NCBI RefSeq assembly: GCF_905220415.1
Contig: NC_059549.1
Location: forward strand, 1,426,001 to 1,490,000
From: Colias croceus
Lineage: Eukaryota; Arthropoda; Insecta; Lepidoptera; Pieridae
Length of the DNA: 64,000 nt
Direction of reading: 5' to 3'
The notes under the pieces were generated by a model. It did not search any database. It was not told where the DNA came from and was given only the letters and a program-made list of their open reading frames with translations. Below, in pieces: positions 1 to 13,000 of the stretch (its first letter is position 1; each line of letters starts with the position of its first letter). The translations under genes and the position numbers were made by a program.

Positions 1-1448
1 TCAAAATCTCTGGATGTGTCACCCACTACTATCGATCCCCCTCAATACCCTCGAAAACACGCTTGATGGGGGGGGAGCCATTTCGAACATTTTATATGAA
101 GTTTCCTTACTGTATGTATCTGTATATTGTGATATTACTCTAGTTTTCTTAAAGGAAAAATAAAATCACGTTAAATAGTAAATACGTTGTACATTTTAAT
201 CACCATCTTAGTTTGATATCGTTTCTGTTGATTGCCACTACAATATTATAATTTATAATAACAACAACAACTTCACTAATATTGTAATAATAAAGTTTTT
301 GGCTTTTATATATCGACTAAATGACGACGACTACAATTTTTTAGAATCTCTCACAAACATAAAGCTTTATTATCTCTATGCCATAGAGTCATAGACTATT
401 TTCAAGGAGATTGTCTATCGACATTAATATAATTCCCGCCAACCATAACAATATCCCTTACACTTATTCACGGAAACAATTAACAGACATTTAATTAAGT
501 ATCCCCATTCAAGCTTCCATTATCCAAAGTATACACTATTATTATTTTCTCGTACTTTATCGAGGTTTCGTGTTCCAAGTGATGGCTTATTTGAATAAAT
601 TGTAGAGTCGCGCGTTGATTTATATCGAGACGTTAAGAGACATGAAATTGATGGTATCTGAGGTTTTGTCCCCAGGAAATGATCGTAAGCCGGACTTTAT
701 GGCCAAATCCAATGGACAATGTAGTCTAACCACTGTTATATATACATTGCGTTTTGTTTAAGAGTTATTGGTAAGTGTTATTGTTATTGGAGGCGCAGTG
801 AAGTGTGTTGTGGACGGAAATTGTCGTAAAGTTAAGGTTAGGTGTTTTTCTAATAATGTGCGAAATTATAAAATATATTACGTATGCTAATTTATGGCTG
901 GAACGACATTGAAAGCTGAAAAAGTGAATTGAAGACAGCAGCAGTAAACAAGTTTCCTTGGAACAAGTTAAACTTAGAGTTAGGAATAATATAATTATTT
1001 TATACAACATTTTTGACAAAATGCCAAAAAAACGTAAAGCTCGCCTAAAAATTTGATTAACTCTACATTTCTACAAGACTATTTCTGGAATAAAATATTG
1101 AAGAAAGTCAATATAAGACAATATTTTAAAGGCACAAAAAAGAGCAAAGTATTTATCATTGTGTTAGCTAAAGGCCTTATTGGCTTGCATGTTGCGATGC
1201 GATGCGCACACGCCTCACTTTAAACGCGATATTTTCGCGACAGCCTACATGATTAATTTATTACCTCCAAACTGTGTTTTACGACGTATATCCGATATAA
1301 TGTGAAGATAAAATGATTTATTCCATAGATCTATGTGGATTTATAGTTTTTATCTGACTGATCGTAGTGGGTTTTACTGCACAATATGTAACAATATGTA
1401 TTTGTTTATATCAATAGTTTAGATACGTTATTTTATCCTATCCTATCC
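1..1448. other. Intergenic, no gene seen
   Basis: A+T-rich sequence with stops in all frames; the only longer open frame (minus strand, 765-1019) has a low-complexity Phe/Ile/Leu composition typical of chance. A run of eight G's lies near 68. I see no RNA gene or repeat that I can name. Confidence 0.6.
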
Positions 1449-1660
1449 TACTAATCCTACTTAATATTATAAATGCGAAAGTTTGTGAGGATGGATGTGT
1501 ATGTGTATTTGTTACTATTTCACGCAAATACTACTGAACCGATTACAATGAAATTTAGCGCACATTTAGTTTTATCCCGGAAATATCACGGGAACGGGAA
1601 CTATGCGGGTTTTTCTTTGAAAACGCGGACGAATCCGCGGGTGGTAGTATTGTAAGCTAG
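1449..1660 (+). mobile_element. Lep1-type non-autonomous Helitron-like element
   Basis: The 5' part reads ACTTAATATTATAAATGCG followed by AAAGTTTGTGAGGATGGATG, then a block resembling TACTGAACCGATT..ATGAAATTT, then TTTATCCCGG, a G+C-rich 3' segment (ACGCGGACGAATCCGCGGG) able to fold, and a final CTAG followed by T. This order is that of the short Helitron-like elements abundant in Lepidoptera. It has no coding capacity; the 60-codon open frame inside it is fortuitous. Confidence 0.85.
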
Positions 1661-2427
1661 TATTCTATAATTTTTAGTTTTATGGGGAATTTCTTAATTT
1701 AGAAAAAATACCATTTAAAGTGGACATTTATTAGCTTTTAAAGACATTGCTAATCTGCATTTTTAAAGACATTGCTTTTAAAGTGGACATTTATTAAAGG
1801 AATGTAATAAGCTTTAATAAATACACCGTATACGTTACTAATTAATAATTATACTGCTTTACTTTGTATATATTTGTTTTACAGCAATAAATTGTTATAA
1901 ACTTTATAGTATCACACACCATTTTTCCTTTTAACACTACAAAATAATTTGGTTACGCTGTTTATAATAAAATTACTATAAAAATAGATAACAAATCTAA
2001 TATTTTCGACTAAAGCCAGCCACTTTTACGGTCTACCGTTTTATTTTTATTTAACGACTTGTCATAATCGTAATTATAAGAAATGTAAAAGACAAACAGT
2101 CAACAAGTAAATATTTAATGACGACAGTAAATGTTACGGGAAAGTTTTGGTTGCACCTCATTAAGAAACTTACTATGGAAAAAAGGTAATTTCAAAGATG
2201 TTTATTTTTAAGTAGACATTTAAAAAATTATCTTTGTCAATATTCGAAAATTGTATTTTTAATATTATAATTGTATGGAAACATATTTGACGGTGTCCAA
2301 TTTCAATCTTCTCAATAATATATTATCAGAAAGGATTGTAAGAGCTCTCGTTAAAGCCTCTAACTACTTACTTCTTCTTACTTATATCTTGTAGTTTTTC
2401 TTTGTACGTTGCTGTATTTAAAACTAA
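1661..2427. other. Intergenic with a small local duplication
   Basis: The string AAAGTGGACATTTATTA occurs near 1718 and again near 1777, and TTTAAAGACATTGCT is also repeated, so a segment of about 60 bp has been tandemly duplicated. Otherwise nothing recognisable. Confidence 0.55.
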
Positions 2428-2601
2428 CTAGCGGTCCCCCCCGGCTTCGCCCGTGGTACTGGCAAAAAAAGGTATCCTATGTTCTTTCTCAGGGTCTAAG
2501 GATTGTCTGTACCAAATTTCATCAAAATCGGTCCAGTAGTTTATTCGTGAAAACCATACATACATAATTACAAACCTTTCCTCTTTATAATAGTATAGAT
2601 A
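2428..2601 (-). mobile_element. Lep1-type Helitron-like element, reverse orientation
   Basis: Read on the minus strand it starts TATCTATACTATTATAAAG, carries CTACTGGACCGATTTTGATG and AAATTTGGTACAGA, and ends in a G+C-rich segment (CACGGGCGAAGCCGGGG) then CTAG followed by T. The G+C-rich 3' hairpin, the CTAG end and the insertion next to T fit a Helitron. The 72-codon minus frame across it is fortuitous. Confidence 0.85.
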
Positions 2602-3702
2602 GATAACCTGAATCTTAAGCCAGCTAGCTAATCCTATCAGCAACAATATACGAAACCAAACTCCATACTTTCATTAACACTTTGTTGTACTTTTACTTAC
2701 AATATTATGTACAATAAATTATAAATGAATAAATAACACTATTTACAAATCACCATCCTATTAAAATTCCCGTACACAAACGAATAGAGACATTAATTTA
2801 ACGTTACAATATAAACTTACCACCCATGGTCGTCGCCGAAATTATACGTTGTGTTGAATTATCACCATGATTAGGTTAATGGCTGGACATCGATGCTCGA
2901 AGCGAAGGTATTGAGACGTCACCTTTCTTTTTGTTTCGTCATACAAGGTTGTGTAAATAATTGAGCGTTTGGATAAGACATGCGCGTTATTGATAGGGTC
3001 GAGGTTTTGTGAACAGGTAGATTTGTAAAATTGGTAGATTTTATAAATTATGAAGATGAAGAGGTTCTCGTATTAATAGCTGAATAGGAATTATAAATGT
3101 GGTAAAGTTACAAAAGCTGTATGAAGTACGCAAATATAGGGTGATACATGTTATAATTCGGATATACAGTTATATTCAGTCATAACTGTATTTTGTATTT
3201 TCTTTCAAATAATTAAGAACTTGGGCTAGTCAATATAATGTGGGTCTAAATAAATATTTTTTGCATTTTTCATTTTCATATATAGGTAGTGCATTTGAAT
3301 TAAGAACTACCTAAATTAATTTGGAGGTCTTCAAGAGGAGAGTGAACAGGTACATTCTAGGGAAGCGCGCTCCACCTAAATTGTCTTGACACCTTTAAGT
3401 TTTTTTCTAGTTAATGAAAGCAAAGAAATGACTGGTAATCTTTTTCGAATCAGGTTCCCACCCTTACCTATTATTAATGTATGTTTATTATTATACAATA
3501 ACACCAATAATATCAATTAGCAATAACTCAGTATGTAACAATTCATTAGAAAGAAAAATAGGGGAATCACGCCGAATATCACCGTACCCTCACTTAGCGT
3601 CTTCCATTTATTTTTATTTATAACACAAAATATGAAACAAGATTTAACCATAATACTAATTAATTAATAGTGTATGTCTCTGTATAGCTTTCTTTTGTCA
3701 TC
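2602..3702. other. Intergenic, nothing recognised
   Basis: A+T-rich noncoding sequence without open frames of note, repeats or RNA genes that I can recognise. Confidence 0.55.
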
Positions 3703-3911
3703 TATAGATACTAATATTATAAAGCTGAAAAGTCTGTTTGTTTATTTGTTTGAACGCGCTAATTTCGGGAAAATTTCCTATTTGAAAAATTCTCTATTCT
3801 ATTTGAAAAGCCCATTTATGGAGGAAGGCTATAGGCTATTATAATATTATGTCATCATGTTAAGACCAACAGGAGCGGAGCAATGCGCGTGAAACCGCGG
3901 GGAACAGCTAG
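3703..3911 (+). mobile_element. Helitron-like element, second subfamily
   Basis: It starts TATAGATACTAATATTATAA, continues AAGCTGAAAAGTCTGTTTG and TTGAACGCGCTAATTTCGGG, and ends CCGCGGGGAACAGCTAG. It is the same subfamily as the copy at 28787-28974 (shared GAACGCGCTAAT, GAGGAAGGCTATA and the 3' end) and differs internally from the Lep1-type copies at 1449 and 33050. The segment CTATTTGAAAAATTCT is partly repeated just downstream, a small internal duplication. Confidence 0.82.
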
Positions 3912-5161
3912 TTAATAATAATGAAAGATGTGATTGAAATAATTCAGTCTGGTATTTTTGTTTTTATGTATTAAAGACCAATTAGGCCTGTAAATTGCTT
4001 GTGGAAAAATCGTGAGTTCCAAACGTTGCCATTATTAAAAACGAAATCACATTATATAACTTAAATGAAAACGCACACTAATCGTATCCATTATAAGTCA
4101 AGTGCACTTAATATTTTTAACGACTACAAATATTACTTTCAGAACTAAATATGTCTATAATAGTGGAGCCCATTCATTATTTTCATAACGGATAATGATA
4201 CAAAACTATTTTCTCATAATAAAGCCATAGAATTTGCCCTTGTTTTGTTAATAGCTATTAATATAATTATCTTATGCAATTGTTTATTACAGTGCGTATG
4301 GTTTGTCTATTATTTGGTATGCAATTTATTGTTATAATTGATAGCCCTTATACTTTAAACAAATTGTTTTCGTCGCGTGTACTTTCTTTGAGCACGATTC
4401 TCTTTTAACGATTTTAATATTGAAAATTTATATTTACACTAAGTGAAATTGAGAACTTTTTCGTTTTATATTATAGTACCTAAATAAATGCATATAAAAA
4501 TGAAAGGGAGATGGAAGAATGAAATGCTCACAAAACTTTAGGAAAGTTTCAAATATCTACACATTTATGTGTTTGAAAGAACTTACTACATTGGTTTATG
4601 TCTACAGAAATTAAAATACGTGAGAAACAGCCTTTTTAATGAGAATGAAACGACTTAATTAGGATAATAACTTGCAGCAAAGACCCAAACTGATTATTGA
4701 TACCGCGATTTTGACATGATTATTTATCAACGACAAATAATCATATTTAATGGGCTTTAGTCCAAATATGACGACATAAAATGCATTACAATTCAGCAGT
4801 CACAAGTCATTGCCCTCAAAATAAAAACAAAATGTAAACATTGTCGAGTAAAATCGCCAATACCTTCTTCGTTAACAATCAGGTCCATTTCAATATGCTT
4901 TTGATTCTTAATGATTTCGCTTCTCTGTTATTACCGTATTTAGAGAGCGGCGCCTTTGTACCCATCCGAGTTAGCTGTAGGGCTGTCAACTTTCATTTTT
5001 AATATAATATATTAGTGAACATTAGCAAAGAAATTGTATATTTTCGGTGAAATTTCATTGATGTTGTATTTGTTTGTGTATTTGTGTAACTTGGTTAATG
5101 CAATTAACAATTTAATTTAAACTTGAAACAAAAATAATGAGAACTTTTTTAATTTAATTTC
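3912..5161. other. Intergenic, nothing recognised
   Basis: A+T-rich noncoding DNA. A short G+C-richer patch sits at about 4945-4985. No gene or repeat that I can name. Confidence 0.55.
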
Positions 5162-5254
5162 GATCCAGTAACACCCCCTGCTAGTTATTTTTTCAATATT
5201 TTCAATGTACAGAATTGACCCTTCTACAGATTTATTATATGTATAGATGGTAAA
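5162..5254 (-). mobile_element. Truncated 5' end of a Helitron-like element
   Basis: About 90 bp (from CGATCCAGTAACACCCCCTG to TTATTATATGTATAGATG) is nearly identical to 56390-56480, which is the 5' terminal part (minus orientation) of the complete Helitron-like element at 56152-56480. Here the 3' part with the G+C-rich hairpin is missing. Confidence 0.75.
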
Positions 5255-8200
5255 ATTCTAAATAAATCCAGTAATTCTAGCAGAACTAAACCTAGAAATG
5301 TTCTTGTAAATGTCCACACAACCACTCTTGCAAGATACATTTCAATGTTATGTAAATAATGTGCAGGATTCGATGCAAAGAGCTACTTACGAATCGCCCG
5401 ATACTAATAGATACATACCGCCTTTCAATGTCCTTGTTTTTATTTGTTTATTAAAAGCTAAGATAGATTTATAATTATACCAAAATATCAATAAGAAGAA
5501 AGTAGAAAAAAGATTTCGTGTGTTGTTGTTATGGTTTGCCAAATATAATATGTTTTGGTAAATAAACAAGTAGGTATGCCACCTGAATAACACCACCATC
5601 ACCTATACACATTAGAAATCAAACGCTATCTTAAGCTAGACTGTACAGGCTGAAATAACAATTAGGTACCTACCTATACTGTATACAATAATTGATAAAC
5701 ATACTTATATTATTGAAAAATATACAAATTTGTTAACATATAGCTATTTAAGCTCAATTGTGTAATAAGTATAGAGATGTTGTACATCTCTATGACTCTC
5801 TATCGCCACCACATTTTCATCCCTAATTTACACTTACAATTACTATATTCATTAAACACACAAGTAGCAGACTGCATAACACACACACAAGCAAACTGCA
5901 TAATCAGAATACAGAAATACAGAGTAAATAAAGCCAACGCAAGTGGCATGCGCGGTCTTCAGAGATACCACTAGAGCAATTAATACCCCTAATGCTAACA
6001 TCATTATTACCAAGTACTTAACATATATCCGTTGCATTGATTTGTGAGCGCCTCGCGCGCGATTAATCGGTGCAAGGCGCCTCTGATTTATATAACCTGG
6101 GTATACGCTTGCATAGTAGTGCCTTGGGATATGTTTTTATTAGTATTGAACCTTCTTATATGCTGATATATTTGTGATAAGTATTTTAGCCTATATAGAT
6201 AAGTTTTAAGGCAATAAATATGTGACACATTTATGAATGAAACCCCAATAAAAATTCATAAAATAAATAGCTTGACACGCACGCAGTATTCTAAAACTGC
6301 AATCATCAAATCACAACGTTGGCTTTCCTATCAAATCTTACATCAATCAACCCATCAAAATATTCGTAACCGTAAAACATTAACACCAACATATTTAAAC
6401 AACGCTCTTTCCTCAACAAACTTATTTAAAACGTATACAAGTGGTTTCAGGTATCACTCGATCAGCGGTATGTAAACGGTAGCAGTTATTTAACATGGCC
6501 GCCGCCCACCGCCATGATTTATCCGGAGCTGACGTCGGATTTAGCACGTTCAAATCCGCAAATCCGTGACGAAATTTGCTTCAATTCTGTCGTATAAATT
6601 CACACTTGTGAAACCCAACAATTTGTCTCTGGTGGATATTTATGGGTAATCAGGATTGGTTGCTTTTAGTTGACTGGTTATGTATGTTTGTGGTCTCTGT
6701 CTATGAAGAGTTATTATTCTCTTAAAGGGTTCTATGATGAGATCTTTTTCTATTTATAAAATACTTGATACCTGGATAAAAATGTGAAGGACATTCTTAT
6801 CTGTAAACTATCCATGTGTTGAATCCGTGTATGGTTCAATAGACTTTGCGTGTTTAAATTAACACACACAGTGGAATAATATATTGTAATATATTACGGA
6901 AATTGTCTCTTACATTGTTCGTTGCAGTATAGATTCGTATAGCTCAGAAAAAGTCAAATAAAATATACATTTTTATTTCAACTCATGTTTTAATACATTT
7001 ATGAATGTTGTTAAAAGTATTAGGTATATTTTTTGGATCATTAATTTAGTGATACATTTCAAAATAGACCCGAATATTCGTAATTGGTAATTAAGATAAA
7101 ATCTTTAACCGCAGATCGTCTAATATTGTATCATTAATACATGTCGCTGAACAAGAAATATGATAATAAATGGTCCAAAACGAAACGTGAATCATTTATT
7201 TATTCATTCATTAACAATAAAAGTATCAATTATATTGTTAATAAAAATCTTTAACAAATTACACAAAAAATACACGAAAACGTTTGTTGAAAGTATATAT
7301 TATGAATAATTATGCAAATTGGATGAAAACTGTTACACGTGGGTCATTAATTATTCGACACATCATTATTTATTGAATTTTATTGGAATTATTATGTCGA
7401 TAAATTACATCGGACGAATAACGGACGGTTTTTAATTTAATTATGGCGCCAACAAAATGGGTTCGTCACTCAACTTTTATGGCGTGATGTTTTTCTATCA
7501 TCACCTCTATTAACTGTTTCGTGAACTCTGACATTAATTATCTGGATCAACGGAGATGGCGACATTTTCGAGATCCTAAAATAGGTTTTTGATGGACGGC
7601 ATAGCAGCTCATCTTAATATAAAACTCACAATAAATACGCGTTTTATATTTGTTATTAGATTGTTATTATATGACTTATTTTGACAATGTTAAAGGATTT
7701 AAAAAAGTAAACAAAAGCGTTTATTATGCATCATATATAACCTAAAACAACCCTGTAAGTACAAATAACGATAGTTTGATTTCAGCAAATAACCATAGCA
7801 GTAAATTCTCTGGGTACATAATATTTGTAAAGCTCCCTGATCTTTCATAGCCATTGTCAGTTCTGCAGAAGGCGTATTAACAACGGGCAGGTACAATATC
7901 ATTAAAATTGAGACCCTTGAATATTGCAACACGATGCTAGGAATAGATATTTATTGTGTAGGCTATAGCAGAGTCAATGATAACAAAATTTATTATTATC
8001 TATGCTCTATATACGATTTTTTTCTTGTGTGTATTAACCTACCTACATCATCAAAGCAATATACCTAGTGACAACTCGTGTACTGGAAGATAACTATTGC
8101 TTTAACTTTATTTGGTACAAAGAATACAATATTAAATTTCTTAAGAAAAGCCTCTATTTTCTGCTTCTGCTGACCAGTGGAGTAAACTGACTGAACTGAT

Positions 8201-9460
8201 CAAGGATTTCTCTATTCGTTGAAGGAATAACACTATCTTTTTTACCAGATGCGATCCTGCGTCTCTGACCTTAAGTATTTCAGAATAATATAAAAATGTC
8301 ACCACCATCAATCCTAAAAAGAAAAAAGTAAAAAAAAAGTTCAAAAGAAGAACAAATTTATAAAATGGTGGCTTAATACGAGATTCAAATAAGTTTCAAC
8401 CAGCTCTTGGTAGCGAAAACAACATAGCGCGATTAGTGCTTTCAAACAACTAACCAAACAAACAAGCTCTTCAACTTTAAAATATTAGCACGGACTAATA
8501 ATAATATACTAGGTACTTGATATTAGTATAGATGGTCCATGGTCCAGTTAGAAACGCTCATGGATAACCCGCCTAAACCGCAAGCAGTTGCAACATTACC
8601 ATACCCGTCGGTTTATGAGCTCCCCTAGTGTTTAGGCACCCACTCAGTCAGTGAGCATTCAAATTTATCACTCGCACAGATTGCAGCTTATCGCCATAAC
8701 TGGTCTGTATCTGTTACGTTATTGCAATTATAAATGTTTTATTTTGCAAGCCCTCAAATAGCTGGAAGAAAGCTTATTTTGACGCTTGCTTATTTTGACG
8801 CTTAACATTTTTGTAAGAATGTATGCAAGTGCTATGCACTAATCAACATAGGTACGCTATCTAGTTTAACACAAACCTATGTAGAAAAAAAGGTGAAATA
8901 ATTAGCGAAAACTTTTCTTGTACAACTTGTTCTTGTTTTCTTGTACTTCACTTGTTCTTCAATAGTTGTATTTGTGAAATAACATCAGTCAAAATTATAT
9001 ATTATAATAGTATGTATACATTATTATGGCAAGTTAATTGTATACTACTTTAAAACGACATTTTAACTAGCTCAATATAATCGTATAATAATAAACAACA
9101 CACCATCTAAACGCATTGAAAGAATTCACAACTGCGTAGTTATCTTGCAATTAAATCGACATTCAGAAGCTGTTACATCTCGGATGCATGTCAAATAACA
9201 ACAAATCACAATTTGATTGGATTAAACGCTGAATAATATCTGAGATCAGCTCATCAAATGCAGATGTTATTGAATTGCTCCATCGATTCTGTATTATAAT
9301 TATTTTATCTTTATTTTATAGTTACTTTTTTGTTTTATGTAATTGTTGTACATTATCTGTGGTCTAATTTTTTAACGTACAAACTTCTTTTTTTTAGTGG
9401 CAACTCTGGAAAGTACCTACAGCTGTCATTTTTCTCAGCATCGTTGACATCACTGTTTAA
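5255..9460. other. Intergenic stretch, several CpG-rich patches
   Basis: No credible gene. CpG-rich patches stand out at about 6045-6085 and 6490-6570 (described separately). A perfect 16-bp tandem duplication (GCTTATTTTGACGCTT twice) lies at 8772-8803. Open frames of 60-80 codons here have no recognisable protein character. Confidence 0.55.
6494..6570. promoter_or_regulatory. Candidate regulatory patch with YY1/Pho-like and Hox-like motifs
   Basis: In an A+T-rich setting this segment carries ATGGCCGCC (6495-6503) and GCCATGATTTAT (6511-6522). The GCCAT cores resemble Pho/YY1 sites and TGATTTAT resembles an Exd/Hox composite site. A GACGTC core follows at about 6531. Short motifs like these occur by chance; function is only inferred. 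Confidence 0.25.
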
Positions 9461-9655
9461 GGGTCAACTCACACCAAAAGAACGGCGAAGCGCAGCGAAG
9501 CGGAGCGTAGTTTCCGTGTCATATGAATTTTAACTTTATTTTCATTACTATAAAACTTATTATCGCCTGAGAAACTCGAGCCCTAAAATTCATATGACAC
9601 GGAAACTACGCTCCGCTTCGCTGCGCTTCGCCGCTCTTTTGGTGTGAGTTGACCC
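9461..9655. mobile_element. Foldback MITE with 70-bp terminal inverted repeats and TAA duplication
   Basis: The left arm from GGGTCAACTCACACCAAAAG through GTGTCATATGAATTTT at about 9531 is mirrored almost perfectly by the right arm, ending CTTTTGGTGTGAGTTGACCC at 9655. About 50 bp of A+T-rich sequence separates them. TAA flanks both sides (9458-9460 and 9656-9658). GG-starting inverted repeats with a 3-bp TAA/TTA duplication suggest PIF/Harbinger mobilisation. The arms are so alike that the insertion looks recent. No coding capacity. Confidence 0.85.
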
Positions 9656-9836
9656 TAATTGTTTAATTTTTTGGAAAATTTCCTCTGCTCTGCAAATTAC
9701 TTATTATCTAATAATTTACAACTACCTTATTCTGTGTTTCTACTTGTTCCCAACTGAAAGATTTAGAGTCAATGATAACTTGAAAATCTTTGATATCTGC
9801 AGATAGGTATCTACTATATTTAAAGAATAAAAAAAA

Positions 9837-10017
9837 TGTGTGCGTGTACTAGTGTACACACGTAAGAAGTGAAACTTCTTTATGACCGTATTTTTCAAAA
9901 AGTAATTTACTATATGCAACTTCACGCGTGGTAGGAATAAGAAAAAGATGGCGCGTAACGGAAAAATGTCACGCGTAACGAAAAAATACACTAACAAAAC
10001 AAACCAAGTTTCACTTC
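9837..10017 (+). mobile_element. MITE, GAAGTGAAACTTCTTT group A, copy 1
   Basis: It begins ATGTGTGCGTGTACTAGTG, a self-complementary segment, then GAAGTGAAACTTCTT at 9866-9880, then TATGACC, GGCGCGTAACGGAAAAATG, and ends AAGTTTCACTTC at 10006-10017. It shares its order and most of its sequence with 22516-22730 and 52744-52924. The inverted motif is set about 30 bp in from the start of the left-hand similarity. Non-coding. Confidence 0.8.
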
Positions 10018-13000
10018 AAAAATAAAAAATCTTCATTATTACATCTTCGTAAATTAATTACTGGTTAGTGCTGCATACATTAAAATATCGGTCATCGGTC
10101 TAAAAATATAAATTTAAATGACACGTCATAGGTGATAGGACATAAATAAGCGAATCCAACTAACACAGTTAGCAGTCAACATTACGACCAATTTTCCACA
10201 TATATTTGTGATAAGAATGACAAAGCCATTATAATAAAATACATAATATAAGTAAGAGCTTATCTTGATACGGCATGACTTAACATATAACCAAAACCGG
10301 TCCAGAAGTGATTCGGTCATTATTTCATTCATATGTGATGAACTTTCTACGGGCCGTGACATTTAAGATTTTCGATATATCTCATAGATTAACAACATAA
10401 ATGTACCAATTTAAAGTGGTAGGTAATCTCCTTGAGAATGGAGGATGTAATACGAAATGTGTGATAAGTGAGCATAATTTTTGTTATCTCCTAAAGCTTA
10501 TTATGTGAATTAAATTATTATACGTGGCTTACATTGTTAATTTTATCTAAAATACATACCGATGTCGCGACAAGTTATTGCTTCGTGAATCAATAATGCA
10601 ATGTCAAATTGGAGTATATCATCTACATAATATGTAAATATTGATATCTACATAATATGATAGTGAACATATAAGATAACCTCTACACACTAGGTCAAGG
10701 TTTTAAAAATATTGTTTACATTTATGATAGTAAAAACAATTTATGTAAAAAGCATTCTTATCTTAGAAAATTACGTTACCTTTTAAATTAGAAAATAAAG
10801 CAAATTAGAAGGTTTCAGCTAAGTGGAGCCTTGCATGCAATTTTTAACATTTTCCCCAGCTCCGGTCATAATGAAAAAAAAAACAAATCCTTGGCTAACC
10901 TTGAACTTCATAGTCTCATAAAAAATAACACTTTTTAAATATTTTCTTACAGGCAAATAAATTGGACAAATATTTTTCCTACAGTACGATCCAATTGATA
11001 TCGATTATCGAATATAAAATATATTCCTTAATAGCACTAAAAGCCATGTATCCTACGCGAGCGAAACCTCGGACTCTAGCAAGTCCAATATAATTACAAA
11101 ACCACATTTTTGCAACATGAAAAAAAAAATAACAATGCCATATAAGTATAACTATTAATTAAAACATAACTTTTAGCATATCGCCATGGACTGACCGTCG
11201 CGCCTCCAAGGGGCGGCGACCGGCATGGCATATAAAAACCTTAAATATTCGGATGTTGAATAATGGATATATTAATATATTATCCCGGATGGGGCGGGCT
11301 GGACAGGATGCTTACATATTCATGCTGAGGTGACAGTACAGTTTTGATTATAGCGCTTTTTTTGTAAATAAATTAGTAGTATATGTTTTGGGAATTGTTT
11401 TTAGTTGTAGTAAGTAATAAGGATTGAAGAATCTAACCAATTACCTATAGGTATTTTACTTTATCAATTAAACCTAAATTAGCATTTGGTCGTAGGTAAT
11501 GCAAACGAAAATCTCCAAAATGGATGATCAAAATGTTTCGACAGTGAATTTAAAAAAGTTCCATACTTCAAATGGCGGATTTCCTAAATCATAAGCAACT
11601 CAAAATCACTGAAAAATAATAATAACCAATAGAATATACCCACAATTCGCGTCAGCAATCAAAACACGGGCCCTTAATCAAACAAGTTGACCATTACGAA
11701 AGGTTTTACGGCTTCATTCCGGTAGACAATTTTCTTTTCGCGTAGTAACTTATAGAGTCGTGCTCAGCAAATCATGATTATTATACGACAGCGGTGACCA
11801 ATTACTCTGGGGATATTCATGAGGCACCGTTTGCATGGCTTTATTTTACAATTTTATTTGAACACGCTCAGCAATTGATGACGTATCATTATTTTGTTTA
11901 TTGCGTAAACGATTGACAGAGAAATGATTCTGTTGTGTAGTCGTTTGTTGGAGAGGTGTTTTGATGATTACAATTTGGAAAAGAGACAAGTTCATAGCCT
12001 TTTGGAAAGCAGTATTTTAAAAATATAGTAGGTACGTATCTGAAGTGTGACATAGGTACCTATAAACCCGCAAACTTAACGCTAATAAGCAGTATTATTT
12101 AACCTTTTATATTGATTTTAAAAGTGAAAAGATATCCAAATTGAAACTGTGTAAACTAAAGGAAACTTCGTAAAAACAATTTTCTCCATTTTGGTAAAAA
12201 AAATATTTTTTTGGTCATCTTCTATAAAAAATTCATATATTAATAAAAGACATTACTGGTGTCAATATCAGGGTTCCCATAATAAATCATAGAGTAAAAG
12301 GTCACCGCCCTAATTGCGGCGTTATCGACACATCGCTTCGAAACAGAATATTGATCATAATATATAATTAAAATTGTTTAGCCAAGCTTTTGATTCGTTC
12401 CGTTATGACCACAATAAATATTAATATTTTTTAATGATTAGTTTCGAACGAAACGCCGGGCGTTTATTAGTTTATGATTGTGTCGGGCGTCAACTTGGGA
12501 ACACTATGCGAATATGCTTTTTAAAATAATAATTTTTGAAAATAATGATAACTACTATGAAAATTATTATTTTTGCGTAGCTTTAGCAGTGATGTATAAA
12601 GTTCAAAATATTCGAACGAATCTTCATCTAAATATTCGAAATTCAAAATTGCAGGGCCACGTATTTTAGTTGTAGCCCTACAAATAGTCAAGTTACCAAG
12701 ATACGCATTACGAATATATTCGCAACTCTTTTTTCTTTAAAAAGGAAATATTATGAAAAATGATACAATAATTAAAACACATTCAAGATAAAAAGTTGCT
12801 ATAATTGATTCATTTACCGTATGCCATGACATAATTATTATTTAAAAATATTTTGTAGCAAGTCTTATAAAGAGGACCTTGCCTTTTAAGCATATGAAAT
12901 GAAACCCAACTATTCCTTCGATTAATTTATTGGAATATCGAATGGTTGAGCATTAAGGCTTTAATTCCTCGTGTATACAAGGGATTACCCTTTATGGTGT

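Noticed and set aside
1473..2646. 60- and 72-codon open frames at 1473 and 2428
   Set aside because: Both lie on non-coding Helitron-like elements.
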